Shown: positions 26,275 through 35,239 of the stretch, one piece after another | How positions within the stretch are numbered: the first letter of the stretch is position 1 | How the letters are laid out: the number at the start of each line of letters is the position of its first letter | Origin: Streptomyces antibioticus | GTDB lineage: Bacteria; Actinomycetota; Actinomycetes; Streptomycetales; Streptomycetaceae | DNA length: 64,000 nt | Reading direction: 5' to 3' | NCBI RefSeq assembly: GCF_002019855.1 | Contig: NZ_CM007717.1 | Coordinates: 682,001 to 746,000 of the forward strand | Made by a program: the position numbers and the translations under genes | Notes under the pieces: generated by a model | Seen by the model: the letters and a program-made list of their open reading frames with translations, nothing else | Told to the model about the DNA's origin: nothing | Databases searched by the model: none

Positions 26275-26340
26275 GGGGCTCCAGGCTCCGGTCGAGGAGG
26301 ATCACGAGGGGAGTCACGAAGACTCGACGGTGAACAATCT

Positions 26341-26355
26341 CAATGATTGACATTG
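26341..26355. promoter_or_regulatory. MarR operator candidate upstream of the MMPL gene
   Basis: CAATG-ATTGA-CATTG, a perfect 5-bp inverted repeat in an AT-rich island, 67-81 bases before the MMPL start codon and just after the MarR gene. MarR proteins commonly bind such short TTGA/TCAA-like dyads. Confidence 0.5.
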
Positions 26356-26422
26356 TCAGTGGCCGTGATCATAGAGGTCACCGTCTCTTCCGTCGTCACC
26401 CGGCCCCCGGATGCACCCCGTT

Positions 26423-26920
26423 CTAGAGCGGCGGGCGCGTCAGCTCGTCGTTCATCGCCGCGAGGAAGCGCAGCACCACCGCCCGCTCCTCCTCGGTGAA
26501 CCGGGCGCGCGCCCCCTCCACCGCCTCGGCCAGCGGCCGGAAGTAGCTGCGGGCCGCCGACCGCGCGTCGGCGGCGTAGTACAGGTGGACCACGCGGCGG
26601 TCGGCGCTCTCCCGGACCCTGCGCACGTGTCCGGCCCGCTCCAGCCGGTCCACGCAGGCGGTGACGGCCCCGGAGGTCAGCCCGAGGTGCTCGCGCAGGC
26701 CCTTCGGCGTCATCGGGGTGTCGGCGTCCAGGATCGCGGCGAGCGCCTGGACGTCCGTCGGATGCAGTCCCTGGTCCCCCGCGAACGCGTACACCAGCCG
26801 GTTGATCTCGCCGTTCATCCGGCGCAGGGCGACAGCGAAGGCGTGCAGGTCGCCGCGTGCCGCGGGCGCGCCGGACCCCCCGTCCCCCGACTGCCGCTCC
26901 CGGTCGTTCACTGTGGCCAC
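26423..26920 (-). CDS. MarR-family regulator of the MMPL transporter
   Basis: A 165-residue MarR protein. HAFAVALRRMNGEINRLVYAF (dimer helix), HPTDVQALAAIL, MTPKGLREHLGLTSGAVTAC (recognition helix) and ESADRRVVHLYY (wing) are clear. The GTG at 26920 or a second GTG at 26911 could start it. Both give a normal N terminus. It is encoded directly upstream of the MMPL gene on the same strand and most likely represses it. Efflux substrates are typical inducers of such proteins. Confidence 0.87.
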   Translation of the reverse strand: MATVNDRERQSGDGGSGAPAARGDLHAFAVALRRMNGEINRLVYAFAGDQGLHPTDVQALAAILDADTPMTPKGLREHLGLTSGAVTACVDRLERAGHVRRVRESADRRVVHLYYAADARSAARSYFRPLAEAVEGARARFTEEERAVVLRFLAAMNDELTRPPL

Positions 26921-27081
26921 GCGGCCAGCGTAGCCGTCCGCTTCCGCACCCCGTCGTTCACCCGATCGCGCGTGACCTGCCGGTCGGCGCATCCGGGAGC
27001 GCCCTCGGGGTGGAAGTGATCCACAGGGGTGGTCCGTGGAAGGCATCCGTGGGGGCACCGACGCGAAAGGGCCGAGCAGCA

Positions 27082-28623
27082 ATGGCTGAGGACGACCGTG
27101 GGACCGGGCCGCTCTGTCTGGTGACGGGGGCCACCGGCTACATCGGCGGCCGGCTCGTCCCGGAACTGCTGGCGGCGGGGCTGCGGGTGCGCTGTCTGGC
27201 CCGTTCCCCGGAGCGGCTGCGGGACCATCCGTGGGCCGGTGACGTGGAGGTGGTCCGCGGGGACGTGACCGACGCCGAGTCCGTGGCGCGGGCGATGCGG
27301 GGCGTCGGCATCGGCTACTACCTGGTGCACGCGCTGGGCACCGGCGGCGACTTCGAGGAGACCGACCGGCGGGCCGCCCGCATCTTCGGGGAACAGGCCA
27401 GGGCGGCGGGGCTGCACCGCCTCGTCTATCTGGGCGGCCTCACCCCGCGCGGTGTGCCGGAGCGGGAGCTGTCGCCGCATCTGCGTTCCCGTGCCGAGGT
27501 CGGCCGCATCCTGCTGGGCTCCGGGGTGCCCACGGCGGTGCTGCGGGCGGCGGTGGTGATCGGTTCGGGTTCGGCCTCCTTCGAGATGCTGCGCCATCTC
27601 ACTGAACGGCTGCCGGTGATGGTCACCCCGAGCTGGGTGCGCACCCGCATCCAGCCGGTCGCGGTCCGGGACGTGCTGCGGGCGCTGGTCGGATGCGCCG
27701 GACTGCCCCCGGACGTCAACCGGACCTTCGACATCGGCGGCCCCGACGTGCTGACCTACCAGGAGATGATGATCCGTTACGCGGCCGTCGCCGAGCTGCC
27801 GAAGCGGCTCATCCTGCCGGTTCCGATGCTCTCCCCCGGCCTGTCCAGCCACTGGGTGGGGCTGGTCACGCCGGTGCCGGCCTCGATCGCCCGGCCGCTG
27901 ACCGAGTCGCTGCGCTACGAGGTGGTCTGCCACGAGCACGACATCGCGCGGTACGTACCGGATCCGCCCGGCCGTCCGTTCGGTTTCGACGAGGCGGTAC
28001 GGCTCGCCCTGCGCCGGGTGCGGGAGGCCCAGGTCACCACCCGCTGGTCGTCCGCCTCGCTGCCCGGGGCCCCCAGCGACCCGCTGCCCACCGACCCCGA
28101 CTGGGCGGGCGGCAGCCTCTACACCGACTGCCGCGAACGGTCCGTGGACGCCCCGCGCGAGGCGCTGTGGCGGGTGGTCGAGGGCATCGGCGGCGACAAC
28201 GGCTGGTACTCCTTCCCGCTCGCCTGGGCCGTACGGGGCTGGCTGGACCGGCTGATCGGCGGGGTGGGCCTGCGCCGGGGGCGCCGGGACGCCGCCCGGC
28301 TGCGGGTCGGCGACTCGCTGGACTTCTGGCGGGTGGAGGAGATCGAGCCGGGGCATCTGCTGCGGCTGCGGGCGGAGATGCGGCTGCCGGGCCCCGCCTG
28401 GCTGGAGATGTACGCGGAGACCGACGGCACCGGGCGCACCCGGTACCGCCAGCGCGCCCTGTTCCATCCGCGCGGGCTGCTCGGGCACGCGTACTGGTGG
28501 AGCGTCTCGCCGTTCCACGCGGTCGTGTTCGGCGGCATGGCCCGCAACATCGCCCGGGCGGCCGAGGCGGACGCGGACGCGGGGCGGCCGGTGCGGGAGG
28601 GGGCGGCCACCGGGGACGGCTGA
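27082..28623 (+). CDS. NAD(P)-binding SDR protein with DUF2867 C-terminal domain
   Basis: A 513-residue two-part protein. Residues about 10-300 form an NmrA-like Rossmann domain (LVTGATGYIGGRLVPELLAAG, then VEVVRGDVTDAESV, YYLVHALGTGGDFEETD). Residues about 340-500 match the DUF2867 type of C-terminal domain (YTDCRERSVDAPREALWRVV, GGDNGWYSFPLAWAVRGWLD, WWSVSPFHAVVFGGMARNI). The reaction is unknown. It precedes phr by 85 bases, so the two may be co-transcribed. In other Streptomyces genomes SDR/photolyase pairs occur in light-induced clusters, which would give it a role in photoprotection (inference). Confidence 0.85.
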   Translation: MAEDDRGTGPLCLVTGATGYIGGRLVPELLAAGLRVRCLARSPERLRDHPWAGDVEVVRGDVTDAESVARAMRGVGIGYYLVHALGTGGDFEETDRRAARIFGEQARAAGLHRLVYLGGLTPRGVPERELSPHLRSRAEVGRILLGSGVPTAVLRAAVVIGSGSASFEMLRHLTERLPVMVTPSWVRTRIQPVAVRDVLRALVGCAGLPPDVNRTFDIGGPDVLTYQEMMIRYAAVAELPKRLILPVPMLSPGLSSHWVGLVTPVPASIARPLTESLRYEVVCHEHDIARYVPDPPGRPFGFDEAVRLALRRVREAQVTTRWSSASLPGAPSDPLPTDPDWAGGSLYTDCRERSVDAPREALWRVVEGIGGDNGWYSFPLAWAVRGWLDRLIGGVGLRRGRRDAARLRVGDSLDFWRVEEIEPGHLLRLRAEMRLPGPAWLEMYAETDGTGRTRYRQRALFHPRGLLGHAYWWSVSPFHAVVFGGMARNIARAAEADADAGRPVREGAATGDG

Positions 28624-28708
28624 CGAGGGCGGCCGGCGTCCGGCGCATCCGCCGCGCCCCGCCGCCCGGAAGACACCATGCCCCTTCCCCTCTCAGCGGA
28701 GCCCGCTC

Positions 28709-30082
28709 ATGAACGTCTCGGTCGTCCTGTTCACCTCCGACCTGCGGCTGCACGACCATCCGCCGCTGCGCGCGGCCCTTCAGGGCTCACGGCAGGTGGT
28801 GCCGCTGTTCGTGCGCGACCGGGCGGTGACCGGGGCCGGGTTCGCGGTCCCCAACCGGCTGGCGTTCCTCGCCGACTGTCTGCGCGACCTCGACGCGGGG
28901 CTGCGCGAGCGGGGCGGGCGGCTCGTGGTGCGTTCCGGGGACGTGGTGGAGGAGGTGTGCCGGGTGGCCGCCGAGGCGGACGCCGACGAGGTGCATCTGG
29001 CCGCCGACGCGAGCGCCTACGCCCAGCGCCGCGAGGCCCGGCTGCGGCGGGCGCTGGAGGCCGAGGGCGTCCGGCTGCACGTCCATGACACGGTGACCTC
29101 GGCGGTCGATCCGGGGGCGGTCGCCCCGGCCTCCTCGGACCACTTCGCCGTCTTCACGCCGTACTTCGGGCACTGGTCGCGCCGGGGCCTGCGCGAGGTG
29201 CTGGGCGCGCCCCGAAAGGTGGCGGTGCCGGACGGCGTCGGCTCGGAGGACCTGCCCACGCGCCGGGGCCTGGCCGGTCTGTCGCCTGACCTGGCCGCCG
29301 GGGGCGAGACCGAGGGCCGCGGACGGCTCACCGCCTGGCTGCGCTCGGGTGTCGCGGCGTACGAGGACCGGCACGACGATCTGGCGGGTGACGCCACCTC
29401 CCGGCTCTCGCCGCATCTGCACTTCGGCACCCTGTCCCCCGTCGAACTGGTCCACCGGGCGCGCGCGGCGGGCGGTCCGGGCGCGGAGGCGTTCGTACGG
29501 CAGGTCGCCTGGCGCGACTTCCACCGCCAGGTCCTCGCGGCCCGGCCGGAGGCGGCGAGCGCCGACTACCGCACCAAGCACGACCGTTGGCGCACCGAGC
29601 GGACGGCGGGCGAGGACATCGAGGCGTGGCGGGAGGGCCGTACCGGCTATCCGGTGGTGGACGCGGCGATGCGGCAGTTGCGCCGGGAGGGCTGGATGCA
29701 CAACCGGGGCCGGCTGCTGGCCGCGAGCTTCCTCACGAAGACGCTGTACGTCGACTGGCGGGTGGGCGCCCGGCACTTCCTGGATCTGCTGGTGGACGGG
29801 GACGTGGCCAACAACCAGCTCAACTGGCAGTGGATGGCCGGTACCGGCACCGACTCCCGCCCCAACCGGGTCCTCAACCCCGTGACCCAGGCGAAGCGTT
29901 ACGACCCGGAGGGGGCGTATGTACGGCGCTGGGTGCCGGAGTTGGCGGAGGTGGCGGGGCCCGCCGTCCACGAGCCGTGGAAGCTGCGGAAGCCGGACGA
30001 TCCCGCGCCGGACTACCCGGACCCCCTGATCGAACTCTCCGACGGCCTGGCCCGCTTCCGACGGGCCCGCGAACGGGACTAG
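28709..30082 (+). CDS. phr: Deoxyribodipyrimidine photolyase, class I type
   Basis: A 457-residue light-driven repair enzyme that splits cyclobutane pyrimidine dimers using FAD. The N-terminal alpha/beta domain (VVLFTSDLRLHDHPPL) binds the antenna cofactor. The helical FAD domain carries SRLSPHLHFGTLSP, FVRQVAWRDFHRQVLA, TGYPVVDAAMRQLRREGWMH, RLLAASFLTKTLYVDWR and VANNQLNWQWMAGTGTDSRP. Length is normal. Its stop codon shares the palindrome CTAG with the stop of the convergent SGNH hydrolase gene. Confidence 0.95.
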   Translation: MNVSVVLFTSDLRLHDHPPLRAALQGSRQVVPLFVRDRAVTGAGFAVPNRLAFLADCLRDLDAGLRERGGRLVVRSGDVVEEVCRVAAEADADEVHLAADASAYAQRREARLRRALEAEGVRLHVHDTVTSAVDPGAVAPASSDHFAVFTPYFGHWSRRGLREVLGAPRKVAVPDGVGSEDLPTRRGLAGLSPDLAAGGETEGRGRLTAWLRSGVAAYEDRHDDLAGDATSRLSPHLHFGTLSPVELVHRARAAGGPGAEAFVRQVAWRDFHRQVLAARPEAASADYRTKHDRWRTERTAGEDIEAWREGRTGYPVVDAAMRQLRREGWMHNRGRLLAASFLTKTLYVDWRVGARHFLDLLVDGDVANNQLNWQWMAGTGTDSRPNRVLNPVTQAKRYDPEGAYVRRWVPELAEVAGPAVHEPWKLRKPDDPAPDYPDPLIELSDGLARFRRARERD

Positions 30083-30918
30083 TTCCTGTCGTCGACGCCG
30101 ACGATCTGTCCCGACTCGGTTGCCCAGGGCAGGAGTTCGGGGCGTCTGGCGGTACGGCCGTCGCCGGAGGAGCGGCCGCGCAGCCGTCGGCCGAGCCAGG
30201 GGCCCAGGAAGGTGCCCGCCCAGCGCAGTTCGGTGCGGGCGGCCCGCCAGCCCCTCGGTGCCGGGTAGGGCGTCGGCAGCGGGCCGGCCCAGGTGTCGTC
30301 GCTGCCGGGAATCCGGAGGGCGTGGGCGACGGCGGCGGCGATCCGGGCGTGGCCGAGCGGGGAGGCGTGCAGCCGGTCCTGGCTCCACAGCCGCGGGTCG
30401 GTGACCACCGGATGGTCGGCGGTCTCGGCGACGACCACGCCGTACTCCTGGGCCGAGCGCCGGACCCGGGCGTTGAGGGCGGCGACCCGCGGGGTGAGCG
30501 GGCGGGCCAGCGGGGAGATCCGGGCGACGTCGGGGAAGGTGAGCGTGGCGACCAGGGCGCCCTGACCGGTGAACGCGGCGTACATGGCCCGGAGATGGAC
30601 GTCGACCTCGTCGGGGTCGAAGCGGGGGCGCAGCAGGTCGTTCATCCCGGCGACCACGGTGACGAGGTCGGGCCGCAGGGCGAGGGCGGGAGCCAGTTGC
30701 CGGGCGCGGATCTGCTCGGCGGTGCGGCCGCGTACGGCCAGATTGGCGTACCTCAGGCCGGGGTTGTGCCGGGCGAGCGTCTCGGCGAGGCGGTCGGCCC
30801 AGCCGCGCAGTCCGGTGGTGTCGTCGCCGTCGCCGAGCCCCTCGGTCTGGCTGTCGCCGAGGGCGACATAGCGGGCGTAGCGCGGGACGGCGTCGTGGGT
30901 GGTCTCCGTGTCGGCCAT
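30079..30918 (-). CDS. SGNH/GDSL-family hydrolase
   Basis: A 279-residue esterase/lipase-like protein. The blocks are GDSQTEGLGD (nucleophile Ser in GDSQ), Gly in NLAVRGRTA, GMNDLLRP (Asn) and DRLHASPLGHARIA (catalytic Asp-x-x-His). No signal peptide, so it is cytoplasmic. The C-terminal 60 residues are basic and proline-rich. The ATG at 30918 is used because the 18 residues before it look non-native. The substrate is unknown. Confidence 0.88.
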   Translation of the reverse strand: MADTETTHDAVPRYARYVALGDSQTEGLGDGDDTTGLRGWADRLAETLARHNPGLRYANLAVRGRTAEQIRARQLAPALALRPDLVTVVAGMNDLLRPRFDPDEVDVHLRAMYAAFTGQGALVATLTFPDVARISPLARPLTPRVAALNARVRRSAQEYGVVVAETADHPVVTDPRLWSQDRLHASPLGHARIAAAVAHALRIPGSDDTWAGPLPTPYPAPRGWRAARTELRWAGTFLGPWLGRRLRGRSSGDGRTARRPELLPWATESGQIVGVDDRN

Positions 30919-31018
30919 GGCCGGCCCCCGTTCGAGAAGTGGTCTCCGTGGTGTCCTTGCTGCCTGCGCCACCTTACTCAGTTTTTTGACTAATCAGATA
31001 AGTGGCCCTGTGGGGTGC

Positions 31019-31954
31019 TCACCATGTGGGCGCCACGCTCAGCAGCCGCTCGCGGACCCGCCGCACGTCGGGGTTCTCCTGGGCGCCGGGGCGCTGGACG
31101 AGATAGCCGGTGTTGATGGGCGGGTCGTCGGGTTCGTGGAGCGGGACCAGTGCGCCGGAGGCCAGTTCGGCGAGGCAGAGGTAGCGGGGCAGGACGGTGA
31201 AGCCGGCGCCCGCGACGACCGCCGCGAGCACGCCTCGCAGGTCGGGGACCGTCAGGGCGGCCGGCCCCGACAGCCGGCGGCCGAAGACGTGCCGCCAGTA
31301 GCGGCGGGCGATCGGCAGGTCCTCGGCGTACGTCACCAGCGGCGCGGCGTGCAGCGCCGCGGGCCCCTCGGCGGCCAGCCGTTCCTGGAGCCGGTCGGCC
31401 CACTGCGGCGCGGCGACCAGTACGAACTCCTCGTCCATCAGCGGGACCGCGGTCAGGGTGCGGCCGCGCGGGCGGGTGGTGGCGATGACCAGGTCGTGCC
31501 GGCCGGCCCGCAGTTCCTCCAGGAGGGGGTCGGTGAGGCCGGGCGCGACGCGCAGCCGCACCCCGTCGGCCACCAGGGGCGCGAGCGCGGGCAGCACCCG
31601 GCCGCAGAGCAGTTCGGCGGGACCGGCAAGGTGGACGGGGTCGGCCCGGCCGGTGGCCGCGGGGTCCGGTCCGGCCACGGTGGCGAGTTCGTCGAGGGGC
31701 GCGGCGATCCGGGCGGCCAGCGCGTCGGCGACGGGTGTCGGGGCGACTCCGCGCGGGAGCCGTTCGAACAGCTCCCGTCCGGCCTGCCGCTCCAGCGTGC
31801 GCATCTGTGTCGTGACGGTCGGCTGCGACAGTCCGAGGAGCTGCGCGGCACCGGTGAACGAGCCCGAGCGGTAGACCGCCAGGAAGGTGCGCAGCAGGTT
31901 CAGGTCCAGGTGGTCGGCGTGTTCCACGGCTCCCAGTATTCCCGGACCGGTCAT
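31019..31954 (-). CDS. LysR-family regulator, divergent from a DJ-1/PfpI gene
   Basis: A 311-residue LysR-type regulator (DLNLLRTFLAVYRSGSFTGA, then SQPTVTTQMRTLERQ; effector domain from about 100 with LVIATTRPRGRTL and VVAGAGFTVLPRYLC). The ATG at 31954 has GGAGG just upstream. A GTG at 31927 is an alternative. The gene is divergent from the DJ-1-like gene across 140 bases that hold three related dyads. A stress-related inducer would fit the neighbour. Unknown otherwise. Confidence 0.88.
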   Translation of the reverse strand: MTGPGILGAVEHADHLDLNLLRTFLAVYRSGSFTGAAQLLGLSQPTVTTQMRTLERQAGRELFERLPRGVAPTPVADALAARIAAPLDELATVAGPDPAATGRADPVHLAGPAELLCGRVLPALAPLVADGVRLRVAPGLTDPLLEELRAGRHDLVIATTRPRGRTLTAVPLMDEEFVLVAAPQWADRLQERLAAEGPAALHAAPLVTYAEDLPIARRYWRHVFGRRLSGPAALTVPDLRGVLAAVVAGAGFTVLPRYLCLAELASGALVPLHEPDDPPINTGYLVQRPGAQENPDVRRVRERLLSVAPTW

Positions 31955-31961
31955 GATCCTC

Positions 31962-32009
31962 CATAGGAATTCCTATGTCCGAGATTGGAATCCTCATTGG
32001 ATCCCTATG
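31962..32009. promoter_or_regulatory. Cluster of LysR-type operator dyads
   Basis: A perfect 16-base palindrome, CATAGGAATTCCTATG (31962-31977), is followed by the weaker ATTGGAATCCTCAT (31984-31997) and CATTGGATCCCTATG (31995-32009). Centres are about 21 and 32 bases from the first, i.e. two and three helical turns. This looks like a LysR-type recognition site plus activation sites for the flanking divergent genes. Confidence 0.65.
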
Positions 32010-32094
32010 TCTCGGCGACCTACGCTCGACGGTGTCCGCACGCCGGGACTCCCCACGGGGAGCCTTCGGCCACGACTCTTCCGGAGACACTCCC

Positions 32095-32790
32095 ATGGCC
32101 AAGATCCTTTTTGTGATGACCGGCGCCGACCACTGGACGCTGGCCGACGGCACCCTGCACCCCACCGGTTTCTGGGCGGAGGAGGCCGTCGCCCCCTACG
32201 AGGCGTTCCGGGCGGCCGGTCATGAGATCGTCGTGGCCACGCCGGGCGGCGTCGTCCCGCCGGTGGACAAGGGCAGCCTGGCGGCCGAGGCCAACGGCGG
32301 CCGGGAGAACGCCGACCGGATCGCCGCCGGGCTCGCCGCGATGACGGAGCTGGAGCGGCCGGTCCGGCTGGAGGACGTGGACCTCGCCGACTACGCGGCC
32401 GTCTTCTACCCGGGCGGGCACGGCCCGATGGAGGACCTGGCCGTCGACGCCGCCTCCGGCCGGCTGCTCGCCGACACCCTGGCCTCGGGCCGGCCGCTCG
32501 GTGTCGTCTGCCACGGTCCGGCCGCGCTGCTCGCGGCGGTGACGCCGGACGGCGCCAACGCGTTCGCCGGCTACCGGGTGGCCGCCTTCACCAACGCCGA
32601 GGAGCTGGCGGCCGGTCTGGGCGAGAGGGCGAAGTGGCTGCTCCAGGACCGCCTGACCGCGGCGGGCGTCGAGGTGGCGGTGGGCGAGCCGTGGGCCCCG
32701 AACGTGGTGGTCGACCGCAACCTGGTCACCGGCCAGAACCCGGCGTCCTCGGCACCGCTGGCGGCGGAACTGCTGAAGAAGCTGGGCTGA
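32095..32790 (+). CDS. DJ-1/PfpI-family protein (type 1 glutamine amidotransferase-like)
   Basis: A 231-residue protein of the Hsp31/DJ-1 branch. AVFYPGGHGPMEDL and the nucleophile elbow GVVCHGPAALL show the catalytic Cys with an adjacent His, and FTNAEELAAGLGERAKWLLQD is the cap seen in Hsp31-like members. Family members act as glyoxalase III, deglycase or chaperone. It is probably induced by the divergent LysR protein. Confidence 0.9.
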   Translation: MAKILFVMTGADHWTLADGTLHPTGFWAEEAVAPYEAFRAAGHEIVVATPGGVVPPVDKGSLAAEANGGRENADRIAAGLAAMTELERPVRLEDVDLADYAAVFYPGGHGPMEDLAVDAASGRLLADTLASGRPLGVVCHGPAALLAAVTPDGANAFAGYRVAAFTNAEELAAGLGERAKWLLQDRLTAAGVEVAVGEPWAPNVVVDRNLVTGQNPASSAPLAAELLKKLG

Positions 32791-32814
32791 GAGCCGGCAG
32801 GTCCCCCGTGTGTC

Positions 32815-33807
32815 TCACCCCGCCCCGTGGAGTCCGGCCAGCGTGTCGAGCGCGTCGCGCAGGCCGGTGGGGCGCAGCAGGCCCGGTGCCGGGCGGCCCG
32901 CCCAGCCCGGGCCGCCGAGCAGCACGGCCGGGGTGCGCCGGGCGCCGCTGACGCCCCAGCGGGCGCCGGCGAGCTGCTGGGCGAGGGCGGGGCTGCCGGT
33001 GGTGCGGGCCTGGGCCCACAGGACGACGGCCGCGGGGCCCAGCCGCCGGACGGCCGCGGTCAGCGCCTCGGCGGGCACGGCCGCGCCGAACATGCGCGTG
33101 GGGACGCCCAGTTGACTCAGTCCGGCGTTGAGCGCCTCCAGCGGCAGGGTGTGCTGCTCGCCCGGCGCGCAGGCCAGCATCACGGGCCCCGGGCCCGGTC
33201 CGCCCGCCCCGCCCGCGGCCGCCGAGGTGCTGGTGGCGCGGCGCAGGCTGGTGGAGACGTGCCAGGACAGCAGGTGCTCGACCTCCACGTAACGGTCGCC
33301 GGACGAGGCCCACTTGCGCCCCACGGCGTGCAGCGTCGGCACCATCACCTCCTGCCAGGCGACGGTCAGTCCGTGCCGTTCGACGGCCGCGTCCAGTTGG
33401 TCGGCGACGGCCGGCGCGTCCAGCCGTACGGCGGCGCGGGCCAGGCCCCGGCACTCCTGGCGGACGTCGGCGCCCAGCGGGAGCGCCCCGGCGGCCCGCG
33501 AGCGGTCGCGCGGCTCGCCGCCGCTCTCGCCGACGGGGCGTCCGGCGCCCTCCCGGGCGGCGCGGGCGGCCTCGGCGGGCGGCACACCGGAGGACGTCAG
33601 CCGGCACATCGCCTCCAGGACGGCCACGTCGGACGGCCGCCAGCGGCGGTGCCTGCCGTCGGCGCGGACGGCGGGTCCGATGCCGTAGCGCCGGTCCCAG
33701 GACCGCAGGGTGGTGGGCGCCACGCCGAGCCGCCGGGCCAGGGACCCCGTGGTCAGTCCGGTGTCACCGAGGTCGTCGGCCTCGTCGGGGCGCGCGGGTT
33801 CGCTCAC
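32815..33807 (-). CDS. MerR-family regulator with B12-binding domain (LitR/CarH-like)
   Basis: A 330-residue protein. A MerR DNA-binding head (TTGSLARRLGVAPTTLRSWD, then RYGIGP and HRRWRPSDVAVLE) is followed by a four-helix cobalamin-cap region and a Rossmann-like B12 domain (about 205-320). Trp166 and Glu177-His178 recall the Wx9EH cap motif of CarH, one residue longer. His219 in APGEQHTLPLEA is at the place of the lower cobalt ligand. Such proteins sense light through adenosylcobalamin and release DNA on illumination. The GTG at 33807 is preferred over one at 33834. It is divergent from the SPW-repeat gene. phr lies 4 kb away. Confidence 0.82.
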   Translation of the reverse strand: MSEPARPDEADDLGDTGLTTGSLARRLGVAPTTLRSWDRRYGIGPAVRADGRHRRWRPSDVAVLEAMCRLTSSGVPPAEAARAAREGAGRPVGESGGEPRDRSRAAGALPLGADVRQECRGLARAAVRLDAPAVADQLDAAVERHGLTVAWQEVMVPTLHAVGRKWASSGDRYVEVEHLLSWHVSTSLRRATSTSAAAGGAGGPGPGPVMLACAPGEQHTLPLEALNAGLSQLGVPTRMFGAAVPAEALTAAVRRLGPAAVVLWAQARTTGSPALAQQLAGARWGVSGARRTPAVLLGGPGWAGRPAPGLLRPTGLRDALDTLAGLHGAG

Positions 33808-33950
33808 ACCACGACGATATCGGCGCCGCACCACGACCGATGCGCCGCATCCCTACACATAAGGGAAAAATAAGAGCACCATACATATGCGCGGCTTTTC
33901 ACCGCACACCGCACCACGCGGTCAGGCCAGCCAGTCGAAGGAGACGAGTC

Positions 33951-34391
33951 ATGGCCAACGTCTCGCACACCCGAGGTGACATGTCGACCCACCCCGATGT
34001 CTCCGAGATGCGGGCACGGTACGACCGCATGCTCGGCGGTCGTGATGTGGCGCTCGTGGACGGACCGGTGTTCCTGCTCGGTCTGTACTGCGCCGTGTCC
34101 CCGTGGATCCTGCACTACACCACCAGTCAGCCCGCCCTCGTGACCCACAATCTGATCGTCGGTATCGCGATCGGCCTGCTGGGTCTGGGGTTCACCGCCG
34201 CCCCCGCGCGTATGTACGGCCTGAGCTGGGCCATGTGCGCGCTGGGCATCTGGATGATCGTCGCACCGTGGATCGTCGGCGACGGCCCGGACGCCGGGGT
34301 CGTGGTGAACAACATCGTCATCGGTGCCCTGGCGATCTGCCTCGGGGCGCTGTGCGCCCTCACGGCGACGAGGAGCAACCCGAGGACGTGA
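33951..34391 (+). CDS. SPW-repeat membrane protein
   Basis: A 146-residue integral membrane protein with two SPW-type repeats, CAVSPWILHYTTSQ and MIVAPWIVGDGPD, each inside a pair of hydrophobic helices (four helices in total from about residue 38). The hydrophilic N terminus contains DVSEMRARYDRMLGG. The family role is unknown. AAGGAG stands 8 bases before the ATG. The upstream gap is AT-rich with TACACAT (33854) and TACATAT (33883) elements that may be bound by the divergent B12-type regulator. Confidence 0.88.
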   Translation: MANVSHTRGDMSTHPDVSEMRARYDRMLGGRDVALVDGPVFLLGLYCAVSPWILHYTTSQPALVTHNLIVGIAIGLLGLGFTAAPARMYGLSWAMCALGIWMIVAPWIVGDGPDAGVVVNNIVIGALAICLGALCALTATRSNPRT

Positions 34392-34415
34392 CTGCCGCAG
34401 GACCTCTATGCGCGG

Positions 34416-35198
34416 CTACGGCACGTACGTGTACGGCGTCGTCGTGCTGAGTGCGGCGAAGCCGAGGCGTTCGAGGATGGGGCGGCTCCGGTCGGAGGCG
34501 TCGACCTGGAGGTAGCGGTAGCCGCGTTCGGCGGCGATCCGGGCGCGGTGGGCGATCAGCGCGCGGTAGATGCCGCGCCCGCGCCACTCCTCGACGGTGC
34601 CGCCGCCCCACAGACCGGCGAACCGGGTGCCGGGGATCATCTCCATCCGGGCGGAGCTGACCGGTACGTCCCCGGCGAGGGCGACCACGGCGACGATGCC
34701 GTCCGGGTCGGTGGCGAGCCGGGCGAGCACCAGGTCCCGCAGCCAGGCGCCGTCGCGGCCGAAGGCGCGTTCGTTCACCTCGACCATGAGGTCGACGCCC
34801 GCGCGGTCGGTGACGGGGACGATCCGGACGCCCTCGGGAGGCTCGCCGGCGGTGAGCTGGCCGGCGGTCTCGCCGATCATCAGCGTCTCCTCCGGCTCGG
34901 CCGTGAAACCGGCCGCCGTCAGCCGTTGTCCCAGGTCGGCAGGGTGGTCATGGCCGTGCAGCTTCCACTCGAACTCACGGCCGAGGCCGGTGAAGAAGCC
35001 GATCTGGGCGGCGATCGCCGCGTCGGCGTCGGCGCCCGTGGGGTCGAGGCCGGACCACAGCACGCCGTTCCAGCCGCCCTCGCCGCCGACGTGGCGCACC
35101 ACGCCTCCGGTCCGTTCGACGCGGGCGTCGGGGCTCTCCGGGCGGGCGCCTTCGCGCATGTCCCGGTCGTACAGGGCGAGTACGGAGGCGTGATCCAT
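34416..35198 (-). CDS. GNAT-family N-acetyltransferase
   Basis: A 260-residue acetyltransferase. The GNAT core is in the C-terminal half: SSARMEMIPGTRFAGLWGGG (beta 4), VEEWRGRGIYRALIAHRARI (acetyl-CoA pyrophosphate loop R-G-R-G) and YLQVDASDRSRPILERLGF. The N-terminal 130 residues form a degenerate extra domain containing WNGVLWSGLDP. The target is unknown. The ATG at 35198 follows GGAG by 9 bases. It lies 41 bases downstream of the MerR gene on the same strand. Confidence 0.87.
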   Translation of the reverse strand: MDHASVLALYDRDMREGARPESPDARVERTGGVVRHVGGEGGWNGVLWSGLDPTGADADAAIAAQIGFFTGLGREFEWKLHGHDHPADLGQRLTAAGFTAEPEETLMIGETAGQLTAGEPPEGVRIVPVTDRAGVDLMVEVNERAFGRDGAWLRDLVLARLATDPDGIVAVVALAGDVPVSSARMEMIPGTRFAGLWGGGTVEEWRGRGIYRALIAHRARIAAERGYRYLQVDASDRSRPILERLGFAALSTTTPYTYVP

Positions 35199-35239
35199 GG
35201 GATCCACTCCAGCACCCCGGCGCGGCCCCCACAACGGAA

